The notes beneath the pieces are model-generated. The model had not been told where the DNA came from. It did not search any database and saw only the letters and a program-made list of their open reading frames with translations. Shown piece by piece: positions 8,116 to 16,478 of a DNA stretch of 64,000 nt; within the stretch, counting starts at the first letter, position 1; each line of letters begins with the position of its first letter. Position numbers and translations under genes: made by a program. The DNA is from Bradyrhizobium sp. (GTDB taxonomy: Bacteria > Pseudomonadota > Alphaproteobacteria > Rhizobiales > Xanthobacteraceae): assembly GCA_028290305.1 (NCBI GenBank), contig JAQGKC010000144.1, positions 1 to 64,000 on the forward strand. Reading direction: 5' to 3'.

Positions 8116-9657
8116 TCAAGTGCTTTTCAACGCCTCCACAAGTTTGAAACGCATGATCTTTCCGGATCCCGTGCGTGGAATTTCCGAAACAATATGCGTC
8201 GCTTCAGGAATCTTGTAGGGCGACAGGCTTTTTCGACAGTGCGCGAGCAGCGACTCCAGGTCGACTTGCCCTTGTTCGGCGACGACAAACAGGTACGGCA
8301 CTTCGCCCAGCGTCGCGTGCGGCACGCCGACCACAGCGCAGTCGATCACCGCAGGATGAAGAATGGCGACTTCCTCGATTTCGGCGGGTGCGATGTTCTG
8401 TCCACCTCTGATGATCAGTTCCTTGATGCGTCCCGTGATCGTGAGATAGCCGTTCGGATCGGATTTCGCGAGATCGCCGGTGTGATACCAGCCCTTGCGC
8501 AGCGCCGACGCCGTTTCCGCGGGTTTGTTATGATAACCGTACATAAGGTTGGGACCGCGAACGATCAACTCACCTTCGGAACCGATCGGCACGTCCTCGA
8601 GCGTTGCCGGATCGATGATCCGTGTCGCCAGACCCGGCACCGGAAGACCACACGAGCCCATCGGACGACTGCCGCTCGTCCAGTTCATCGTCACCATCGT
8701 CGACGTCTCGGTGATGCCATAGCCGTCGAGAAGCGTCGTGCCAAAACGCTCCTCGAAGGAACGGTTCAGTGCCGCAGGCATGATGGCGCCGGCAGAAATG
8801 CACAATCGCGTGCTTCCCAACCTGGTGACACCAGCTTCCTGCGCACGCTGCAGCAGATAGTGAAACATCGTCGGCACGCCCGGAAAGACCGAGTACTTTC
8901 CGGATTGCAACAGTTCGAGGACCTGCTGCGGGGAAAACCGTTCGAGGATGTGCTCGGTGGCCCCGACCGCCAGCACGCTCAGCACCGACAGATTCAGGCC
9001 ATATGAATGAAACAAAGGAAGCGGAGACAGCACGACATCTCCGTCATTCAGGTTGCAGATCGGCGCCCAGCACGAAGCGGCAATCCACAACATTCCGCGG
9101 ACCGACAGCAGCACACCCTTGGCGCGGCCGGTGGTGCCGGACGTATAGATGATGAACGATGAGCGATCGATGTCGGACGGATCTAAAGCAGCGCCTGCGT
9201 TGTCACGGGCAAATCCGTCCAGGCATGGACCGGCCTCCTTGGCGCCAGCGCCGGCGAATAGCAGCGAAACCGGACCACTTAACCCCGCTGCCAACTTGGC
9301 GATGAGTTCCTTACGGGCCGGCGTCGTTATCACCGTACGGCAATCGGCGTCGGACAGCCGATAGGCGATCTCGGCTTCGGCGGCGTCATAGCTGATGGGA
9401 ACGATGACCGCGCCGGCACGTAAACCGGCGAAGCAGGCTTCGATCCAGTCGACCCCGTTCGGAAGATAGATGGCTACCCGATCGCCTTCCCGAACGCCCA
9501 TCCTTGCCAGGCTGACGGCAATCGAAGCCGTCCGGTCCGCGAGTTGAACATAGGTGACCGACCTCGCGGCGTCCGAGTAAGCGACCTTGTCGGGTCGCAT
9601 CTTTTTGTGCCGCTCAAGCAGCTCCGATACCGACGCGATCAGCCCCGTATGCAACAT
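8116..9657 (-). CDS. Acyl-CoA synthetase (AMP-forming ligase)
   Basis: 513 residues, full length for the ANL superfamily. P-loop-like motif IIYTSGTTGRAKGV (about 167-180), the adenylate motif DGYGITETS, the YHTGD motif and the C-terminal GRIKELIIRGGQNI hinge followed by a late catalytic Lys in TGSGKIMR. It would activate an organic acid to its CoA thioester using ATP. The ATG at 9657 has GGAG close upstream. As last gene of the molybdenum-hydroxylase operon it probably activates the acid formed by the oxidative steps, feeding the enoyl-CoA hydratase encoded by the first gene. The substrate cannot be told from sequence. Confidence 0.92.
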   Translation of the reverse strand: MLHTGLIASVSELLERHKKMRPDKVAYSDAARSVTYVQLADRTASIAVSLARMGVREGDRVAIYLPNGVDWIEACFAGLRAGAVIVPISYDAAEAEIAYRLSDADCRTVITTPARKELIAKLAAGLSGPVSLLFAGAGAKEAGPCLDGFARDNAGAALDPSDIDRSSFIIYTSGTTGRAKGVLLSVRGMLWIAASCWAPICNLNDGDVVLSPLPLFHSYGLNLSVLSVLAVGATEHILERFSPQQVLELLQSGKYSVFPGVPTMFHYLLQRAQEAGVTRLGSTRLCISAGAIMPAALNRSFEERFGTTLLDGYGITETSTMVTMNWTSGSRPMGSCGLPVPGLATRIIDPATLEDVPIGSEGELIVRGPNLMYGYHNKPAETASALRKGWYHTGDLAKSDPNGYLTITGRIKELIIRGGQNIAPAEIEEVAILHPAVIDCAVVGVPHATLGEVPYLFVVAEQGQVDLESLLAHCRKSLSPYKIPEATHIVSEIPRTGSGKIMRFKLVEALKST

Positions 9658-9672
9658 TATTTTCTCCGCCCA

Positions 9673-10422
9673 TCAGACCATGCTGAAACCGCCGCTGATG
9701 CTGATCACCTGGCCCGTGATCCAGCTACCCGCGTCAGATGCCAGAAGGGCCACCATGGGAGCGACATCCGACGGTTGGCCAAGACGGCGGAGCGGATAGG
9801 CTTTGACGAGCTTGTCGTAGTTCGCATCCAACCAGGTTCGATCGTGCGCGGATTCGATCAGGCCGAGCGCGATCGAATTGGCCGTCGTCCCCGTTCGTCC
9901 CATTTCTCGAGCCAGTGACTTCATGAGCGCGATGGTCCCTGCACGCGCCGCCGCCCCTATGGCCAGCCCGGATTCACCGATGCGCGAGGAGTCTCCCATG
10001 ACGGAAATGATCCGGCCCCGGCCCGATGCCTCGAGCAGGGGCGCGGCGGCGTGGCAGCAGTGGATCGCGCCATAAAGGCACGTATCGATCTGCTTGTGCC
10101 ACTCTTCCGGCGTCGTGTCGGTGAACCGCTTCCGCAAAACGAGGCCGGCATTGTTGACCAGGATGTCCATGCCGCCGAAATCAGCCTTGACGCTCGCCAC
10201 CATGGCTTTGACGGCTTCGAAATCTGCGATGTCTGCCTGGTAGGCTTTGGCCTTGCCGCCAGCCTTCTGGATCTGCGCGACAACGGCGTCGGCGTCATCT
10301 CGCGACGTGTGGTAATTCACCGCAACCGTTGCGCCTGCCTCGGCGAGGGTCTGCGAGATCCCTGCGCCGACATCTCTTCCGCCGCCGGTAACGAGAGCGA
10401 CGCGCCCTGCAAGATCGTTCAT
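9673..10422 (-). CDS. SDR-family protein lacking the catalytic Tyr/Lys pair
   Basis: 249 residues with a Rossmann fold. The cofactor motif TGGGRDVGAG (9-18) and NNAG (about 90) are intact. The active-site YxxxK, expected just before an AG, is replaced: the chain reads LAIGAAARAGTIALMKSLA, so Gly stands for Tyr and Arg for Lys. The upstream catalytic serine region (VMGDSSR) remains. Most such proteins are FabG-like dehydrogenases. Here ordinary hydride transfer looks impaired, so it may be a divergent enzyme or a binding protein. ATGA overlap with the preceding molybdenum subunit shows translational coupling. Confidence 0.85.
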   Translation of the reverse strand: MNDLAGRVALVTGGGRDVGAGISQTLAEAGATVAVNYHTSRDDADAVVAQIQKAGGKAKAYQADIADFEAVKAMVASVKADFGGMDILVNNAGLVLRKRFTDTTPEEWHKQIDTCLYGAIHCCHAAAPLLEASGRGRIISVMGDSSRIGESGLAIGAAARAGTIALMKSLAREMGRTGTTANSIALGLIESAHDRTWLDANYDKLVKAYPLRRLGQPSDVAPMVALLASDAGSWITGQVISISGGFSMV

Positions 10423-12818
10423 TCCTGGTTTCCTTTCGCTTTCATGTGTGCCTTCTCCAGCAACCTGAACAGCCGCTCCGGAGTCATGGGTAGAATCGAA
10501 ACATTGATGTCGAGCGCCGATAGCGCATCGGAAATCGCGTTCGCGATCGCGGCGGGCGCGCCGATCGTTCCGCCCTCACCCATTCCGCGGAAGCCGCCGG
10601 CAACCGCGGACTCGCTTTCGATATGAACGACGTCGATATCCGGAATCTCGACAGCAGTCGGGATGACGTAGTCGACCAGGCTCGCGCTCAGCAGCTGGCC
10701 GTCTTCGTCGTAAATCATCTCCTCGTAAAGCGCCGCGCCGATACCCTGCGCGACACCTCCGTGCACCTGTCCGTCGACGATCATCGGATTGATGATGCGG
10801 CCGCAATCTTCTGCAACGACATATTTGTGGATCTTCACAAAGCAGGTCGAGGGATCGACCTCGACGGCAACCAGATGCGTCGCGCATGCCGTCGTCCCGT
10901 TGACGGGATCGTAAGTGTAGCTGGCTTCCAACTCCTGGCGAGCCTCGACCGGCAGCGTCCTCATATCCGAGTAGACCGCCTTTGCAATCTGTTTGAAGGT
11001 CACCGCGCGATCGGTTCCTGTGACGGTGGCACGGCCGCCGTTAACGTCAATGTCATCGGCGCCCGCTTCGAGCAGATGCGAGGCGACTTTCCTGATTTTC
11101 TCGCGCAAGATCTGCGAAGCATGCTTCGCGGCCCCTCCGCCCAGCACTGCACTGCGGCTGGCGTATGTTCCGGTCGACATCGGGACCGCGTCGCTATCGC
11201 CCTGGACAACCCGAATATCTTCAAATCTCGCGCCAAGATCATCGGCGATGATCTGAGCCAGCGTCGTTTCCAGCCCCTGCCCATGCGAAGCGACGCCAAA
11301 CGCCGCCGAGATCGCGCCAGTCGAATCGAGACGGATTTTGGCGGTCTCCGAACCGGTGTTGATAGGCATCCCAGGGGCGACGGCAATTCGCGAGCCTATG
11401 CCGGTCAGTTCGGCATAGGTTGCGAAGCCGATGCCGAAATAGCGACCCTGGGCCCGCGCCGCGCGCTGCTGTTTCAACAGATTCTCATACCCAGCCGCCT
11501 GCGCCGCGGCTTCGAGACATTCGACGAATCCGGTCTTGTCCCAAATGATCCCGGAAGCGATGCGATATGGAAATTCGTCCGGCTGGACGAGATTGCGTCT
11601 GCGTATTTCCAGCGGGTCGATGCCGAGCGCTTTGGCTCCCATGTCCATTAGACGTTCGGCGACAAAGGTAGAAACCGGCCGACCGACACCGCGATAGGGT
11701 CCGGTCGGCGGCTTGTTGGTTGCGACGCCGCGCACCGCGCCCCGGTAGGATCGAATCTTGTACGGCCCCGGAAGGAAACTGACGACCTGGACCGGTTCGA
11801 GCCCGCATGTCCAGGGATAGATCGAGTAGGCGCCGACATCGCCGATCACATCGGCTTCCAGCGCGATAGCTATTCCGTTCTCATCGAAGCCCATTTCGGC
11901 GTCGATGATTTCGGCGAATGCCTGGCTGGAACTGCTGATGTCTTCGAGCCGATCCGCGGTCCATTTAAGCGAGCGGCGCAACTTTTTCGCCGCTACGCAC
12001 AGGAAGATTTCCTCCGGATAAAGCGACCCTTTGGAGCCGAAGCTGCCGCCGACATCAGGCGCGACGACACGCAACCGGTTGCCCGGCAGATCGAGCGCCT
12101 CCGCCAGAGCGTCGCGTACGATGCCGGGTATGTTCGATGAGGTATAAAGTGTAATTGAATCTCTGCTGCGTTCGAATTCAGCGCAATAGCTTCGGGGCTC
12201 TATCGCAAGCGGAGCCTTTCGGGTCATCTGGAAGCGATCACGGACACGGACATGTGCGGTCGCAAGATCCGCGCGAACGTCGCCCTTCTTGAACTCTCTG
12301 GCGATCAGCACATTGGTCGCGGCTTCCTCATGCAGGAGCGGCGCGGCCCTGGAGGCCGCGAGTTCGGGATCGATCACGGCTTCCAAAGGATCATACTCGA
12401 TCTCGATCAGCTCAAGTGCGTCCTCGGCCTGGTACCGGTCCTCCGCGACGACGGCGACGACGGCTTCCCCGACATATCGCACCTTCTTCGAGGCCAGAGC
12501 CGTAATGGGGGTCGCGTAATAGTTTGGCATGCGGGAAAACGGGATGACCGGCTTGTAATCCCCGGCCACATCATCCGCGGTAAAAACCGCAATAACGCCT
12601 GGCGCGGCGAGCGCATGGCGGGTGTCGATCCCTGTGATTATTGCGTGAGGTTGTTCACTACGGCGAAATGCAACGTGCAGCGCGCGATCGGGCTTGCGAT
12701 CGGCGGTATATTCGCCGTTGCCCGTCAATAGACGCGGATCCTCGGTTCGTCTGATCGGCATGCCGACGTGACGCGGTCGCAGCAGGTCTGAAGTCCGGAC
12801 GGTATCGTCCTTATTCAT
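10419..12818 (-). CDS. Xanthine dehydrogenase/CoxL-family molybdopterin-binding subunit
   Basis: 799 residues from ATG 12818, inside the end of the preceding gene (an upstream start at 12863 is less likely). It opens with RPRHVGMPIRRTEDPRLLTG, typical of CoxL-type subunits, carries VGGSFGSKG and ends with the conserved MGEGGTIGAPAAIANAI, whose Glu is the catalytic base at the molybdenum. The active-site loop reads GPYRGVGRP, not the AYxCSFR of true CO dehydrogenase, so this is a hydroxylase of an organic substrate (heterocycle, aldehyde or similar). It forms a complex with the FAD and 2Fe-2S subunits encoded just upstream. Confidence 0.93.
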   Translation of the reverse strand: MNKDDTVRTSDLLRPRHVGMPIRRTEDPRLLTGNGEYTADRKPDRALHVAFRRSEQPHAIITGIDTRHALAAPGVIAVFTADDVAGDYKPVIPFSRMPNYYATPITALASKKVRYVGEAVVAVVAEDRYQAEDALELIEIEYDPLEAVIDPELAASRAAPLLHEEAATNVLIAREFKKGDVRADLATAHVRVRDRFQMTRKAPLAIEPRSYCAEFERSRDSITLYTSSNIPGIVRDALAEALDLPGNRLRVVAPDVGGSFGSKGSLYPEEIFLCVAAKKLRRSLKWTADRLEDISSSSQAFAEIIDAEMGFDENGIAIALEADVIGDVGAYSIYPWTCGLEPVQVVSFLPGPYKIRSYRGAVRGVATNKPPTGPYRGVGRPVSTFVAERLMDMGAKALGIDPLEIRRRNLVQPDEFPYRIASGIIWDKTGFVECLEAAAQAAGYENLLKQQRAARAQGRYFGIGFATYAELTGIGSRIAVAPGMPINTGSETAKIRLDSTGAISAAFGVASHGQGLETTLAQIIADDLGARFEDIRVVQGDSDAVPMSTGTYASRSAVLGGGAAKHASQILREKIRKVASHLLEAGADDIDVNGGRATVTGTDRAVTFKQIAKAVYSDMRTLPVEARQELEASYTYDPVNGTTACATHLVAVEVDPSTCFVKIHKYVVAEDCGRIINPMIVDGQVHGGVAQGIGAALYEEMIYDEDGQLLSASLVDYVIPTAVEIPDIDVVHIESESAVAGGFRGMGEGGTIGAPAAIANAISDALSALDINVSILPMTPERLFRLLEKAHMKAKGNQE

Positions 12819-13572
12819 ACGCCTCTGTCCCCTTGCGCAGGCTTTGCCATTGACCATCATCATGACCGCAAATGACGGTCGCGCCGGACTTCTCGAACCG
12901 ACGTATCTCTCCGTAGGAGTTCAGCAGCGCGTCCGCATTCCAGGTATTGCGAGGCGCCGTATCCGTATCGAGACTTTCGCGCAGGCTAACGGCGTCCGAC
13001 GCGAGAAGAAATGGGCCATCCCGGTCGAGATGAACGGCAGCTCCAAGCGTACCGGGCGTATGGCCAGGCAGCGGAACCAAGACCAGTCTGCCGTCTCCGA
13101 ACACGTCCCTGTCGCCGCTCACGGGATCGACCGGCTGTCCATGATCCCAGTCGGCCCGCAGATAGCCGGCAGCCTCCGCGCCTGCCGCTGACGCGGCCTC
13201 GAGCTCTTTGGCGTGCACAAGTATGGTTGCCTTCTTGAAAAACTGGTTGCAGCCACAATGGTCGGGATGGAAGTGAGAATTCACGACGATATCGATATCG
13301 TCGGGATCGACGCCGACGCACGCCAGACTCGATAGAAGGGTATCCTCCGCGCGCATGACCGGCGTCATGACTCGCGTCAGCGAGCCCCATCTTTCTTCCG
13401 CATGCTCCACGACGGAAGGATGACATCCCGTGTCGAACAACACATTGCCCTGCTTGTGCCGGATCAGCGCGCTGCTGACCGGCGCTTCAAACGTCTCGCT
13501 TCGATCGGCGGTCTTGATATAGACGCTCTTCTTCAAGCGAATCCGGCCGGCGGAAAGAAATTGCAGTTTCAT
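12811..13572 (-). CDS. Metallo-beta-lactamase-fold hydrolase (AHL-lactonase-like)
   Basis: 253 residues from ATG 13572, whose ATGA overlaps the stop of the iron-sulfur subunit. The zinc motif HFHPDHCG (SHxHxDH type) lies near residue 100, with LPGHTPGTLG and LASDAV further on and ICGHDD near the end: a full set of ligands for a dinuclear site. Size and order match the lactonases of the AttM/AiiA kind. Inside this operon a pathway lactone or ester, rather than a quorum signal, is the likelier substrate, but this is inference. Its stop overlaps the start of the molybdenum subunit. Confidence 0.88.
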   Translation of the reverse strand: MKLQFLSAGRIRLKKSVYIKTADRSETFEAPVSSALIRHKQGNVLFDTGCHPSVVEHAEERWGSLTRVMTPVMRAEDTLLSSLACVGVDPDDIDIVVNSHFHPDHCGCNQFFKKATILVHAKELEAASAAGAEAAGYLRADWDHGQPVDPVSGDRDVFGDGRLVLVPLPGHTPGTLGAAVHLDRDGPFLLASDAVSLRESLDTDTAPRNTWNADALLNSYGEIRRFEKSGATVICGHDDGQWQSLRKGTEAYE

Positions 13573-14042
13573 GGAGCGCTCCCGTTTCGCAAGCCGGCGG
13601 TCGCGCGGATCGCAGCGATGATGTTTTGATACCCGGTGCAGCGGCAAAGATTGCCGGACAAACCCTCGCGAATTTCTTCATCGCAGGCCAACGGATACTT
13701 CTTCAGCAGATCCATCGCCGTCATCAGCATTCCCGGCGTACAGAAACCGCACTGCAGACCGTGCTTTTCACGAAACTGGGTTTGGAGCGCATTCAGCTCA
13801 TCCGGCGTGCCCAAACCTTCGACTGTCACGATATCCGCGCCGTCAGCCCTGATGGCCAACGTCAGGCAGGAACGGACGCTGTTGCCGTTCACCAGGATCG
13901 TGCATGCCCCGCATACGCCGTGCTCGCAGCCGACATGTGTTCCGGTCAGTCCAATCGTGTCGCGTATGAAATCGGACAGAAGCAGCCGCGGCTCGACGCT
14001 CGCCTCATATTTTCGTCCGTTGATAGTGACAACGATCCTCAC
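13569..14042 (-). CDS. 2Fe-2S subunit of molybdenum hydroxylase (CoxS-like)
   Basis: 157 residues from a GTG at 14042 that overlaps the stop of the FAD subunit (GTGA); a second in-frame GTG at 14069 would add nine residues. The N-terminal plant-type ferredoxin domain has CEHGVCGAC and the fourth Cys in RSCL. The C-terminal helical domain has CGFCTPG and CRCTGYQNI for the second cluster. It carries electrons from the molybdenum centre to FAD. All eight cysteines are present. It is translationally coupled on both sides. Confidence 0.93.
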   Translation of the reverse strand: MRIVVTINGRKYEASVEPRLLLSDFIRDTIGLTGTHVGCEHGVCGACTILVNGNSVRSCLTLAIRADGADIVTVEGLGTPDELNALQTQFREKHGLQCGFCTPGMLMTAMDLLKKYPLACDEEIREGLSGNLCRCTGYQNIIAAIRATAGLRNGSAP

Positions 14043-14914
14043 GGCTTCCGCCCCGCCGTGCGCGTCCACGCTGCCGCGAATGCTCTTTCGGCCAATGCGC
14101 CGATCAGATTTTTGCGGTATGCGGCGGAGACATGGATATCGCTCTCGGGCGACACGCAGGAGCGGACGCCTTCCGCAAATCTCGCTGCGGCTTCGGGTCC
14201 GCCTTGCACACCCTGCAATGCTTCTTCCGCCTCTCGAAGACGCAGCGGCGTGTCCGCGACACCCATAACCGCGACCCTCGCGTCACCGACCCTGTTATCG
14301 AGAAGCTCGAACGATACAGCGATGCACGCGAGCGCGAAGTCACCAAAGCGCCGCGCGACTTCTTCAAATGCCCAGCCGGTGTGCGATGAAAGAATCGGAA
14401 AATCGATCTCAACGACAATGTCTTCCGGATCGAGACAATTCGTAAGGGCGGATACGAAGAAATCCTCGGCGGGGATGTCCCGGCGACCGCCCGGCCCCTG
14501 GACCTTGATCGTGGCCCCGTAGAACACCGCCAGCATCGGCAGCTCCGCAGCCGGGTCCGCGTGCGACAGGCTGCCGCCGATCGTCCCCTTGTTGCGTATC
14601 GCGAGATGCGCGATGTGCCGCATGGCGGCAGACATGACCGGAAGCTTCGCCGCGACGAGATTCGAGAATTCGAGATCCGCATGCCGCGTCATGGCGCCAA
14701 TGACGACCCTGTCGCCCCTGAGCTCGATGAACGACATGCCCGGGATATGCATCAGATCGACAATGATCGCCGGCCTCGTCATCCTGAAGTTCAGCAAAGG
14801 CATGAGAGATTGCCCTCCGGCCAATACCTTGCCGTCTCCGTTTGCCGCGGCGAGAGCCTCGACCGCCGCCTCAACGCTCTTTGGCGCAATATAGTCGAAG
14901 GCAGCAGGCTTCAT
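14039..14914 (-). CDS. FAD-binding subunit of molybdenum hydroxylase (CoxM-like)
   Basis: 291 residues, the usual length. The first FAD motif AGGQSLMP lies near residue 32, the second (RNKGTIGGSLSHADPAAE) near 108, followed by the CO-dehydrogenase flavoprotein C-terminal domain. It passes electrons from the iron-sulfur subunit to an acceptor. It is the second gene of the minus-strand operon, 59 bases after the enoyl-CoA hydratase, and overlaps the iron-sulfur subunit gene. Confidence 0.93.
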   Translation of the reverse strand: MKPAAFDYIAPKSVEAAVEALAAANGDGKVLAGGQSLMPLLNFRMTRPAIIVDLMHIPGMSFIELRGDRVVIGAMTRHADLEFSNLVAAKLPVMSAAMRHIAHLAIRNKGTIGGSLSHADPAAELPMLAVFYGATIKVQGPGGRRDIPAEDFFVSALTNCLDPEDIVVEIDFPILSSHTGWAFEEVARRFGDFALACIAVSFELLDNRVGDARVAVMGVADTPLRLREAEEALQGVQGGPEAAARFAEGVRSCVSPESDIHVSAAYRKNLIGALAERAFAAAWTRTAGRKP

Positions 14915-14973
14915 TCTGCTTCTCCGGCAAGCTCGTTGGACCTCATGTTCGCTCTCCAGCGAATCCGCGCCAT

Positions 14974-15747
14974 TTAGCGCCCACGGAACCGGGGCGTTCT
15001 TTTCTCGGCGAAAGCGCGCCTGCCTTCCCTGAAATCCTCGCTATCGGCAGCGAGATCGATCATGTGTTGGGCGGCAGCCATATCAAGGGCGCCCTCACCG
15101 AGGGATAAAAGATTCAGCATGAATTTCGCCCCTGCGATCGACAACGGGGCGTTGCTGGCAAGCGTTTCGGCAAATGCGAGAGCAGCGGAGATGGCGTCGT
15201 CACATACCTCATCCACCAGGCCCATCGACTGCGAACGCGCCGCGTCGTATCGCTCGCCGGAGTAGAGCATACGCTTGGCATTTGCCATTCCGACAATCGC
15301 CAACAGGCGCTGAACACTCTTCACGCCATACACGATCGAAAGCTTGGCAGAAGGGATTCCAAGTTTGGCGGTATGATCTGCGAAGCGAAAATCACAGGCC
15401 AGCGCGAGGTGACAGCCGCCCCCAAGGCAATAGCCTGAGATGGCAGCGATGACAGGCTTGCTCACGTCGGCGATTGCGGCCGAACAGGCATCGACCGCCA
15501 TTTCATATTCGGCGCTTTGATCTTTGTTTTCTCTTATCGCGTCGAACTCCGACACGTCGGCGCCAACGCAAAAATCCGCACTCGAACTTGTCAGAACGAT
15601 TGCGCGAGCTTCATCGTCGGTGGCGAAACTCGAAAATATGTCTGCAAGTTCGCGCCACATGCTCAGGGTCACGGCGTTGCGCACCTCAGGCCGGTTGAGG
15701 CTTACAATCCGAAGGCTATCCTGTTTTGTCACAAGGATATCCGGCAT
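14974..15747 (-). CDS. Enoyl-CoA hydratase/isomerase family protein
   Basis: 257 residues, a standard crotonase. The oxyanion-hole segments are visible: SSADFCVGADVSEF near residue 60 and ISGYCLGGGCHLALACD near 105, the latter with the GGG loop. In place of the two hydratase glutamates the chain reads PSAKLSIVYGVKS, so the second acid is not evident and the reaction may be isomerisation, hydrolysis or hydration. It is the first gene of the minus-strand operon reaching to the CoA ligase at 8116. Upstream lies a 389-base region with an operator-like motif and short tandem repeats. Confidence 0.9.
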   Translation of the reverse strand: MPDILVTKQDSLRIVSLNRPEVRNAVTLSMWRELADIFSSFATDDEARAIVLTSSSADFCVGADVSEFDAIRENKDQSAEYEMAVDACSAAIADVSKPVIAAISGYCLGGGCHLALACDFRFADHTAKLGIPSAKLSIVYGVKSVQRLLAIVGMANAKRMLYSGERYDAARSQSMGLVDEVCDDAISAALAFAETLASNAPLSIAGAKFMLNLLSLGEGALDMAAAQHMIDLAADSEDFREGRRAFAEKRTPRFRGR

Positions 15748-15822
15748 TTCCTACCCTTGGCCAAAGCCGCAGTTGATTAGTGGCGACAAACTGCAACGTT
15801 TGTTGGAGAAGCACGAGACCTT

Positions 15823-15858
15823 TCGGTTTCGCAAGTCTTCTCGGTTTCGCAAGTCTTC
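15823..15858. repeat. 18-base perfect tandem duplication
   Basis: TCGGTTTCGCAAGTCTTC occurs twice without spacing (15823-15840 and 15841-15858), seven bases before the operator-like motif. It contains CAAGTCTT, which is also the heart of the 13-base repeat about 105 bases away. Confidence 0.9.
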
Positions 15859-15864
15859 GTCACT

Positions 15865-15880
15865 TGCATAAGTAGACTTA
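15865..15880. promoter_or_regulatory. Shared operator-like motif, copy 2
   Basis: TGCATAAGTAGACTTA lies 118 bases upstream of the enoyl-CoA hydratase start, in the same orientation relative to its gene as copy 1 at 5099-5114; 15 of 16 bases agree. Here the core TAAGT-AG-ACTTA is a perfect inverted repeat, as expected of a dimeric winged-helix regulator. Confidence 0.6.
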
Positions 15881-15962
15881 CTTCGTACCTGTCGTCAAGC
15901 TCCGCTTCGTACTCCCGAATATTCCATTTGAAAGTTCCAACCGCGCCGGTGCAGAACGCATT

Positions 15963-16001
15963 AGTCCAAGTCTTGAGTCCAAGTCTTGAGTCCAAGTCTT
16001 G
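15963..16001. repeat. 13-base unit, three perfect tandem copies
   Basis: AGTCCAAGTCTTG is repeated three times in direct succession. It lies upstream of the operon promoter region and does not fall in a supported gene. It could be a cluster of protein-binding sites or a slippage-prone simple repeat. Confidence 0.9.
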
Positions 16002-16136
16002 AATTTTCTGGTTCGTGCAGACCAGCGCAAGAGGCACAAATTTCATGCGCTCATGGCGCGATGCCTCATCGGCGAGCCGCCTCCTGCTCACGGACTTAAG
16101 TAAAAGTGATTTTCTGTCTTTGTGCGGACTCGAATT

Positions 16137-16355
16137 CTATCGGCGTACCCGTTCTCGATAGGCCTCGATCCCGAGGAACACGTTCTTGTCGACGATCCAC
16201 TGACCGTTCTCGTCCATGACGCCAGCCTCGAGCATCGCGGCTGCGCATGACCAATGAAGGTCAACCCAACAGGGAATGTCGGCATCGGACATGCCGCTTC
16301 GACGGCAAATACGTTCGGCCATCTCTCGTGCCAGCGGTTCGATGTTCGAGGTCAT
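16137..16355 (-). CDS. Small conserved hypothetical protein (72 aa)
   Basis: A compact soluble protein. The composition EPLAREMAERICRRSGMSDADIP, then WVDLHWSCAAAMLEAG and ENGQWIVD, ending in a basic YRERVRR, resembles short uncharacterised proteins of bradyrhizobia. There is no signal peptide or membrane segment. It lies alone between the operon promoter region and a degraded hydrolase gene. No function can be assigned. Confidence 0.6.
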   Translation of the reverse strand: MTSNIEPLAREMAERICRRSGMSDADIPCWVDLHWSCAAAMLEAGVMDENGQWIVDKNVFLGIEAYRERVRR

Positions 16356-16478
16356 GGATCATCATAATTCCGGCCGCGGAAAACTAAAACGTTCCTTTGT
16401 GCCTATTTATAGCCGAAAGGACGCCTGACCGGTGGCCGGCATCGAAAGTCCACACCCGAGATCGGATGAAAATAATGC

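Larger units (their letters stand above)
15748..16136. promoter_or_regulatory. Regulatory region of the molybdenum-hydroxylase operon
   Basis: 389 bases without a credible gene, between the enoyl-CoA hydratase and the next minus-strand gene. It holds an 18-base direct tandem duplication (15823-15858), the operator-like motif (15865-15880), a 13-base unit repeated three times (15963-16001) and an ACTTAAGT palindrome near 16095. A 104-residue minus-strand frame crossing all of these has no ribosome site or known domain. Confidence 0.55.

Noticed and set aside
12811..13572. Quorum-quenching lactonase
   Set aside because: Fold and motif fit, but the gene lies inside a catabolic operon, so a pathway lactone or ester is more likely; signal quenching cannot be claimed.
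10419..14914. Carbon monoxide dehydrogenase (coxMSL) for growth on CO
   Set aside because: The large subunit has GPYRGVGR instead of the AYxCSFR loop of true CO dehydrogenase, and no cox accessory genes are present.
15777..16091. 104-residue minus-strand frame upstream of the enoyl-CoA hydratase
   Set aside because: It runs across both tandem repeats and the operator-like motif, lacks a ribosome site and shows no domain.
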